From Baylisascaris procyonis (lineage: Eukaryota; Nematoda; Chromadorea; Rhabditida; Ascarididae): a stretch of 64,000 nucleotides of DNA. Below, one piece after another: positions 56,298 to 64,000 of the stretch (its first letter is position 1; every line of letters starts with the position of its first letter). The stretch lies in NCBI GenBank assembly GCA_037389465.1, contig JAZARR010000088.1, forward strand, positions 2,294,001 to 2,358,000, in the 5' to 3' direction. The position numbers and the translations under genes were made by a program. The notes below the pieces were generated by a model, which was not told the DNA's origin, ran no database searches, and saw nothing but the letters and a program-made list of their open reading frames with translations.

Positions 56298-56480
56298 ATG
56301 GGAACGACGGATCTCGACGAGGCTATAAAAGCGGCGCGACAATTCATTCGGGGTCAGAGCTACGGCAGAGTAGCGGAGCGGACGGATCGGCCAGAGCTAC
56401 GGGAGAGCTACGGAGAGCTAGGCAGCGGCAACGGACCGAGAGCGAGCGCGGCAGCGGATCAGAACGGGCTTGACAGTACA
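56298..56480. repeat. GC-rich patch with GAGCTACGG repeats
   Basis: GC content is far above the surroundings. Short degenerate copies of AGAGCTACGG recur (about 56356, 56392, 56404 and 56412), along with GCGGAG and GCAGCGG motifs. A frame of 93 codons runs through it, but its composition follows the repeats. I see no known domain. Confidence 0.55.
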
Positions 56481-56619
56481 ATGAAGTACCTTTTTGTGTT
56501 CCACAGACAAACGAATGATGTGACAGACGGCTGTCATTTAAGGAAAAATAGCCGAGAAGCAGTGAAGCGTCGACGATGAAGCTAAACAGTACAATGTTGT
56601 CTAAAGGCTCAGTGACTAA

Positions 56620-56675
56620 CTAGAATAACCGCTTTTGTCGGATTATACTTTTATCGTGGTACCTGGTTATTCTAG
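56620..56675. repeat. perfect 11-bp inverted repeat
   Basis: CTAGAATAACC at 56620-56630 faces GGTTATTCTAG at 56665-56675, with a 34-base loop. Could be a hairpin or the terminal repeats of a tiny element. Confidence 0.6.
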
Positions 56676-57073
56676 ATTATTCCTGCTTAAAATATTTCCA
56701 CAAAAAAATTCCGTCCATCCCATCTAGACCTGAAGAATCTCATTAAATTTGCTAGAGGCAATTTTTTTCTAATTTTTTAAAATCCAAATTCTCTCTCCGT
56801 ATCACCCCTTCTGAGAGCTCGAGTAACACATGCGGTGGTGAGTGTAGACGGATTGCTTGGGTGAACGAGAACCATTGACAATCTTCCTGTCTGTCGCATA
56901 AACTTCGCGGTAGTAATACCGTAAACGTGTAGAGAAGCGACTATTCGTACATAGCAATACAACTCTTTGGAAAGCATTTCCAGTGGTGCTGTAGATTTTG
57001 TGGCAGGACTTTGCACGTTTGGCAGAGTCAAGATCACATGAAATGGAGAAAGTAGTGAACACTCATGCCAACT

Positions 57074-57732
57074 CTAACTCTCCCTTTGTCGCTCTTCCCC
57101 ATCAAAGAAATCTCGTGGTGATCTTATTTTTATTCCATTTTTAAGGTGTTGTCGAATGTGCAAATTTTGTTTCGAGAATGTGTTCTTGGAACGCTTCAAA
57201 ACCATGATACTGGACGTAAAAACAGTTGCCATCACATCTGACTGCAGCCATCGCCCAATTACGTGGCCTATGATCGATTTGGAATGAACACAAGTCGGTG
57301 TATAGTGCCTAGGTAACTTGCACGTGAGACAAGTAATTCTTCTAAACGTTATTCAGCCATTCTAGATTAGTGGCTCGAAACGAGTGCTCTTGATAGCCCC
57401 ATCTTTATGATCTGCTGCACTCTTCTTGCGAAGTGACTTCTTTGACTAGAGTTGCGCACTTCAAATGACTGCTTACATTGAAGGCTTCCTGCTTTGTAAC
57501 CACTTGTGGTCCTCTGCCATGTAAACTGCAATTCTTCCACTTGGGAGCATGTCGCCTTCAATCGTTTTTTCCTTCTCAATCCTGAGAGTACCGCATGGAA
57601 TGTCGGTGTCGGAATGTCGGAAAGCAAGTACCGCATGGAATCCAGGTATGTGAATGCAATCAACCACGCGCTGAACGTGTCGGTTGGCTTTCTTACCATC
57701 AAGCGAACTTACAATGCCCATTATCGGCACGC
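57074..57732 (-). CDS. possible unidentified coding region, two exons
   Basis: Exon 57732-57477 follows a pyrimidine-rich CCCATATAG acceptor, reads GVPIMGIVSSLDGKKANRHV to KWLQSRKPS, and ends AT before a GTAAGC donor. The next block, 57308-57074, follows CCTAG and continues in phase (MHYTPTCVHSKSIIGHVIGR) to a stop. No family recognised. Several overlapping frames are also open here, so it may be a decayed transposon or a chance open region. No start exon was found. Confidence 0.3.
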
Positions 57733-58239
57733 CTATATGGGAAAGAAATGAAATGAAGGAAACCGAGAACTGTCGAATTGAAGAATTCTTAACTGGTGCA
57801 CATAACAATCGCATGAAAGATCCATTCATAAAGAGTCACAACGAGTTTCATGTAATTTATGAATGATTTCGTCAATTCATTAAATCATCAAGGCGTGTCA
57901 TGAATTCAGTTCTTCATTAAGAACGATGTCATAAGTGCACAACTATAAGTATGAGATAATGAATAAGGCGACACTCAATTTATATCAATTGCACATCATA
58001 TAAAAAATCGATCTTACAGAAGTTCTTGTTTTTGTCCGAGATTATTAATGGTCTTGATAGAGCTTTTAATGCTCTTTCAAATGTGTTGAAATCCGTTGTT
58101 CGAACCTCGTTTTCCTACTGTATATTTTAACATTTATTGCGACAATTTATTTCCAAATGACCAGTGCCGCGTCGCTCACTGAAGACTTGTTCGGTCTCTC
58201 TCCATCTCTTGTGGGTAAGTGCGTCGAGCCCATGGTCCA

Positions 58240-58900
58240 TTCTATTACCTATACCTATTATATATAGAACATCACTAAATCTCTTATATATAGAACAGTT
58301 ATTACTTGGGGAGGGGGCGGGTTTGGGAGGGTGTCATAGAGCCAGAATCGGTCGGCGGATTTCGGCATACATATACTCATTCGATAGACAATCAAAAACT
58401 ATTAATATGGGTAGTGCGATTTACCGAATTAAAAGTAATTTCACCGTGTTGTGGTACTTGCGGTATGCAATTACCACTCTTAACTGTGGGGCCTAAAATT
58501 GCGGTGCCGATTTCTTGGCACTCGATGATCGTAGAGAGTTGAAAACAACTCCAGTGACCTTGGAATAGCGAGTAGTAACCGAAAATATATCACATGACCC
58601 AAAATGGTACTTACCCCCCTACCCGAATCGTCCCACCAGAATTCCCAAAATCACGACTTTGCCGTTTTCGACGACCCCGTATCTCGACGCGGGTACAAGT
58701 TGGCACAACGGGGCTTTTGATGTTTGATGAGAACTCGGCAGGATTACTTGAATGGAGGTTGGAAATTTCAAATTTCTTCAAAATTCGCCATGTTGTGGAA
58801 CCCGCAAAATCGCGTTTTTCGGTGTTTTTTTCGGTGACCCCTTACGACATTTATAGAAAAATTTTTTGGCCCCGATTTCATTCATCCTTATATTGAATAA
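58240..58900. repeat. repeat-like block, possibly a dispersed element
   Basis: Contains a direct duplication of TATATATAGAACA (about 58258 and 58282), a GGGGAGGGGGCGGG run near 58310, and a higher-GC stretch with CGACGACCCCGTATCTCGAC and related motifs. The composition differs from both flanks. No protein domain recognised. Confidence 0.35.
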
Positions 58901-60215
58901 AAGATCTTAATGAGTGAGTTTCGATGATATGAAAAGTTTTGAAATTTTTTTTAAATTTCAAATACTTGGAAGCTTTTAAAGTTAAAAAAGTAGGAAATTA
59001 AGTAAGCTGTAAGTGAGTTAGAATTTCATCAATTTTTATCGAGTTTAATTTATTGGATTCAGAATTAAATTCTCTTTTAAATGCTGTCATAATTTCTTTG
59101 AAATTCTTCATACTGAAATTTTTTTGAAATTCCCTTTTTCAGTATCAACGGATTTTTTTTTTGATTTTTTTTTTTTTGCAAAAAGTGCAACTCCTCTCAG
59201 CGATCACCGCTATATACTATTTAGTAGTATTTTTTCAATTACTTACTTACTTATAACCCTTCAAAGTTTTAAATCTAAACTTTTTTGTTAGCCATATTTT
59301 TTCTAATTTTTTTCTTCTGTACATCTTACATATCACCAACACAAACGATTTGAGCAAAAAGTTGCTGACTTTTCGGATAGAATATCTTTTTGATTGCTTT
59401 AGTCTTCTGCTTAGCTCAATCGCGTTGAGAATAGATGCATATGAAAGGTTTCAACGAGAGCGTTAAAGTGACGCTTTCACCTTTTCGAAATTCCCACAAT
59501 GAGCAGAGAAACAGGAGTGTTTAAATTTTTTAAACTGAGTCGCTATTTATTCCGAATTAAGCGTAAGCAAATATTAGCGATCATTAGTGGCTTGCGATTG
59601 CCGCTAATTTGCCACAGGAGCACTTTCACATCGCTTAACTACGTTTATGGTGTCTCGCGATAGACGCCAACTCCTAAGGTCACACATCCTTTGCTCTCTC
59701 ATTTCTTCATTCCTGGCTCATAGCTTTGCTTGCATAGCCGTGTATTCTATCGAATAATTCGGTTGATCACTTCGGAACCTCATGGCAGTTTATGGTCTCT
59801 CATGATAGATGCCATAAACAACAAACGCCGAATGCAAAGGGCACATTCGATAGTTCCGCTGAATTGTGGGATCATCGTTTGAGAAAAGTGATTAGATTTT
59901 CACTTCTGTTATTCAGTTTTCTGTGGATGAAAACTGAAGAGTTGTTTAAATCACTTCATGTGAATGACGAACTCAGTAAACAGTAATTGTTTTTTCGAAC
60001 GGTTGTTTGGGGCGAAGTCCAGCCTTTCCATTTTGCACTTTACGATCCCCTCAAGCCGTTTATGGCCTACGCCCTCCTTTGCATGTTTATCCACCAATCA
60101 CAGTTATCCCGTCTTACGTCCCATAGATTGTTGCGTGTACATTATTGAACGCTCTTGTGATTTTCATACTATGCTTCAATTCCATTTGTATGTTCGTGTT
60201 ATGAATTTCGTTGAA
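58901..60215. other. gene-free AT-rich stretch
   Basis: T-rich sequence with homopolymer runs around 59150-59180. No coding segment or RNA gene recognised. Confidence 0.5.
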
Positions 60216-60818
60216 GCGGCGAAGCCGCCAGGTTAGCTTTGAAATCTGCTTGCAGTCGTTCGTGTGGAATGTTAAGCGAAACAGCATAGCTGTTGGTGCA
60301 GGGAAGCTGCGATTTTGTCTGCGAAGCGGCGAAGCCGCCAAATTCCTTTCCTTTGGAATATTCTGTAAAGTAGTCGAGCTCGTGGAGCAGTGAAGCTGCG
60401 GTCTCGTTTCACGTTGCAGGCTGAGTTCGATTCGAGATTCCATCGGAGCGGCGAAGCCGCGAGGTTGGATTTTAAAGTTTCTTTAAGAATTTCCGTGCAA
60501 TATTCCGCGAAGCAGCCGAGCAGTTAAAGAAGGGAAGCTGCGTTCTGTTGAATATTATCGCCGGTGGCGATGCTGTTGAAGCAGCGAAGCTGCGATCGTG
60601 GTTCCGCGGAGCGGCCTCAACTCGGTTCCAGATTTCGCCGATGCGGCGAAGCCGCGAGGTTAGCTTTGAAAGTTTCTTACAGATTTTTCTAATCCTGCGA
60701 AGCAGCCGGGTTCGTTTATGGTGATTTCGATGTTTCGTCGACGTAATTAATTCCCTACTTTCTTCACCTCTGTCTAATATTCTGCAAAGCAGGCAAGCTT
60801 TTGGAGCAGCGAAGCTGC
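60216..60818. repeat. array of alternating GCGG/GCAG hairpins with GCGAAGC core
   Basis: Perfect palindromic units GCGGCGAAGCCGC at 60216, 60326, 60448 and 60643, and GCAGCGAAGCTGC at 60581 and 60806. Decayed GCAG-type units lie at 60298 (core GGGAA), 60387 (core TGAA) and about 60530. The two stem types alternate along the array. Three GCGG-type copies share a following GAGGTTAGCTTTGAAA-like flank, and the spacing between two of these is 195 bp. The stem changes are compensatory, GCGG/CCGC to GCAG/CTGC. Minus-strand frames of 110-147 codons over this region are built from the repeats. Confidence 0.85.
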
Positions 60819-62340
60819 GATGTCGCTTTCGATATTGCACCTGCGCTAAAATATTATTCATTCCCGAAGTTACGTTTTTCGAGGAATGTTCTAAGTGTTT
60901 AAATTTCTCTTCCATTATTTTGAAAAAACCCTCTCATCTCTTTCGTAATGTCACTGTCGTGTGAGAGAGACGCCTAGCGGGAGAATCAGAGAAGGAGAGG
61001 CTGGCGTCGCGCCAACTCGACTGATCACCCGTCCTTCTATGCAGTAAATAAAGTTTCATTACCTAAGCTGAATTAAAGTAATGAAATATGAAGTGGTAGA
61101 AAAAAAGATATAAAGTAATAAAAAAAAAGAGTTAATGTAATACGCTAGTTAAGCCTATTGAACTTGGCTGTGTCCTATTCCCACTTGTTTATCTAATTCA
61201 ACTGGAGTGAGCTTCGATGAATATGCACTCATTTGCTTGAGTGGTGTTATTATATTTATTGACTTATTTAACCGTTTATCTAATTATCTATTTATTTATT
61301 TATTTGTTTATTCACTTTCAAAGTGTTTGTCGTTAGGTGTTTGCCGTAGTTTTGTTGCCTCCGATGCTTGAATTTTGTGCTTTTACTTTCGTTTACTTTC
61401 ACGGGTACAACGTGGACCATCGGTTTCGAGTGCGGTATGATGGTATTACTTGATTGCCACACGGAATATCAAAACGGCATGTCTTATTGCCGATCGCGTG
61501 TAGGATACAGTCTGGTTAATGAAGCTAGGAAAGTGTCGCTTTTAACATTAGAGTTCTTTACTGAAAAAAAAAAAACTTGAAAGACGTCGGGGAAAATTTG
61601 AAAGCGCTTCCAAAGTAAAACAAGGATCAAAAAATTGAAAGATATTTAAGAGGCGTTAGGGGGAAGTTGGGTAAAATTTGGGAGTAAGGCGGAAATTTTA
61701 GAAAGTAATGAGATAAAGGGATGAAGTATTTGGAAAACATTAGAAAAGTGAAGCCAAGTTGGAAAGCAATTTGATGAAATTAAGGAATTCTTTGTTTCAC
61801 ATTTCGCCCTCCCCCCCGCCTCCCCCCCTGAAAAAAAATCCACTTTTCTTCGAGCTCTTTCTTTTTCTTGCTCTTTTTTAACCTCCTACTGTTTTATGGC
61901 TTCTCCCACCCTTTCCCCTTGTCTTTTGCAACTCTAGTTGAATTATTCGAAGCGTTTTCTCCCATTTAATGCTTTTCTCGACGTCTTGCAACTTTTTGTT
62001 CGCTGAAACGAGCTGCCGTTGGGTCTGTTGCGTGCAGATTGTTGTGATAGAGTTGTTGGGCGTTAGTTGTTGAGAAGTTGAAACCCTAAAATGCCGACAA
62101 AAGGATTCTTAAAGCGGCGATAGGAGCAGCACTTAACAAAGATGCCGAGTATTTGTTTTCGGGTATGCTAGAATGAAATGAATGATGTAGTATTTTCGAA
62201 ATTAAACACAAAGATGGTATCCTCATAGCGCATTTATTATTCCAAATTGCTGGGGAATAGACCGATCGGCGCATTTCATCACCGTACTTTTCAAATATTT
62301 ATTATCTAAGTGAGGATCCCTTTGAGGGTTATATATCAAG

Positions 62341-63475
62341 ATGCCACGAACATACGACGAGGAATGCAGCTATATCGAACGTGTATCCGAAGTGCAATTT
62401 CGCATCAAGAAAGGTTTCGTACCGAATATGAATGTAAGGATATGTTCGTAAATTTCTTTTCATTACTTATTCATCACTTTTATCTTACTTTTAAGATCGG
62501 TGTTGTAAATAAAGTTTGCATTCTAGTTGCGAGGATTTCTTAGGCATGTTTTGAAATCTTAATTGTGTTCTCTTATATTTTCGGTTACTTAGTCGGTGAT
62601 TTTCGACAATCTGTGGTGAAGATTATTCTGTTTTATAGTATCTGATATAGATATGCATATCAGGATCACATAAGCGTAACCGTTCCACTCTTCTCGTTCA
62701 GATTATAGGTAAATATTCATAAGAGAGATCGTAGAGTGTATTTCTAAACAGACAGTTATGAACAAAAACGGAGAACCTAGTGAACCACGTCTTTTCCACT
62801 GTTCATCTGAAAAAACCCCTGAAAGTTATCGTAGTATTATGGGATTGTGTGTGTTTTTTCCATTATAAAGCTAAAAAAAGATTTCATGTCCCTGAAGTGC
62901 TACATTCCTTTGTTAAAATCATACCTGGCCAACAAAAATAACTCTAACTCTGCAAACTTTCATTCAGCTATTTGCAGATGAATTCACAATTGTGGAATTT
63001 TATTCCGTAATTCTATTTATATCACTTTATTTACGTGCATATAAACGAATTGGATGAAGAAATTAAGTTCATAAATTTTGTTCGGTGATATTATATGACG
63101 ATGCAGTTGTGATGCATGTTTATAACACAGTGGTTTAACTTTGCGCATAATTTAATAACGTAGTGATGGTCATCAGGCTGCTTATAAATTATCAGATTTG
63201 AGTTCGCAATCGATGTTATTTATAACACACATCATGTTAACGTTATTGTCTTCTTGACATTGATTTTAAAGACATAATTGGGCTGTATAAATCCTATTGG
63301 GTATAATCTTGCACTATCTCTTTTTCAGGTTGAGGGACGATTCTATGTGAACAAAGCACTTGAAAAGCTGATGTTCGACGAATTAAGGAATGCGTGCCGC
63401 TCTGATGGAATTGGTGGATTTTTACCAGCTGTACGGCAAGTGGGCAACGTAGCCGCCTTACCTGCCATTGTCTCG
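62341..63475 (+). CDS. rtcb-1: RtcB RNA ligase (RTCB-1), first two coding exons
   Basis: RtcB is the catalytic subunit of the tRNA-splicing ligase. In animals it also seals xbp-1 mRNA after IRE-1 cleavage. Exon 1 is 62341-62433 and starts [15 protein letters not shown] to [10 protein letters not shown]; exon 2 is 63329-63475, [20 protein letters not shown] to [20 protein letters not shown]. Junction phase 0, donors GTAAGG and GTATTT, acceptor TTTTTCAG. These 80 residues match the N-terminus of metazoan RtcB along the whole length. The next expected segment (RSIGLPD) and all metal-binding residues lie beyond the right edge. An AAG directly before the ATG might be a splice acceptor. Confidence 0.95.
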
Positions 63476-64000
63476 GTATTTTATTTTTTATTTTTTTAAA
63501 TTTTTTTTCAAGAAAAGAGCAGGACGAGATTGTCAGTAGTATTTTTTTTTAAATTTATTAATGATTGATTATCAATTGGCGAGTTTGTAATGCTTTAGTA
63601 GTAAAAATAATGAAAATCTTTTCTATGTAGTACTTTCGAGTAATATATGCAGTAATGTTTTTTTTGCGAACATTTTGCAAAGGCATTAAATGCGACGGCG
63701 GATCCGCACCAGAGACTGAAACTTCCCCACTCGAAGCTTATTCCACAAATGAATTAAAGAATTTCTAATGATAGATTTTTTTCGACCAAATTCAAACGTC
63801 GGTTTTTTTTTTTTTTTTAATCAAAGGAAAGCATCTTTTGAAGTGATTTTTTTGTGCTATAATGTACTCGTGCAGCAGAATACCTCTGGAGAAAACATAG
63901 AAAGTTGAATGATTATGTTTATTACGTACTTTTACAGTTTTATAGTGCGCTTTCTTATCTTCCTCATCACCTGCCTTCGCTATTCCATCCTTTTTTCTTT
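63476..64000 (+). other. start of RtcB intron 2
   Basis: AT-rich with T-runs. The next RtcB exon was looked for and not found before the edge. Confidence 0.6.

Noticed and set aside
60216..60818. CRISPR-like array
   Set aside because: Palindromes are regularly alternating but the spacing is irregular (about 50-225 bp), flanks are shared repeats rather than unique spacers, and the DNA is nuclear animal sequence.
60114..60915. Minus-strand frames of 109 and 147 codons over the hairpin array
   Set aside because: The protein repeats mirror the DNA hairpin units (for example SFAAP and RLRRI segments). No homology or conserved start, so they are repeat artefacts.
52748..62340. An ire-1/RtcB operon
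   Set aside because: The genes point away from each other, so they cannot share a polycistronic transcript; only shared upstream control is possible.

Overview
The window is animal nuclear DNA, most likely from a nematode. It is AT-rich, with short exons separated by long introns, TTTCAG-type splice acceptors, many microsatellites, and protein fragments closest to nematode families known to me. A clade V worm is my best guess, but I cannot name the species. Nothing bacterial or plasmid-like is present. Gene models were built by hand: I translated candidate exons, placed splice sites, and required every exon-exon phase to fit.

Layout. (1) 409-6759, plus strand: the 3' part of an alpha-catulin (ctn-1-like) gene, six exons ending in a stop and a polyadenylation signal. 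(2) 10231-52747, minus strand: a complete ire-1 gene, the ER unfolded-protein sensor. It has 19 coding exons and 974 predicted residues: signal peptide, luminal sensor, membrane segment, kinase and KEN ribonuclease. (3) 24496-44161, plus strand: a complete MEC-4/UNC-8-type DEG/ENaC channel gene of 17 coding exons and 865 residues. It lies entirely inside, and antisense to, one 24.9 kb ire-1 intron. (4) 52748-62340: about 9.6 kb without a confidently identified gene. It holds the 3' end of a non-LTR retroelement, a possible unidentified two-exon coding region, a GC-rich patch, repeat-like blocks, and an array of alternating GCGG/GCAG hairpins built on a GCGAAGC core. (5) 62341 to beyond the right edge, plus strand: the first two coding exons of RtcB (rtcb-1), the RNA ligase.

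The main biological point is the neighbourhood. IRE-1 cuts xbp-1 mRNA at the ER, and RtcB is the ligase that rejoins the halves in animals. Here the two genes are divergent neighbours about 9.6 kb apart, with no confident gene between them. From what I remember, the two are on different chromosomes in C. elegans. Whether they share regulation is untested. The alpha-catulin and ire-1 genes converge tail to tail, and a possible small unidentified minus-strand gene lies between them.

Limits: exon boundaries were set by eye without transcripts or alignment. Each multi-exon model is supported mainly by matching phases and by family motifs running across junctions.
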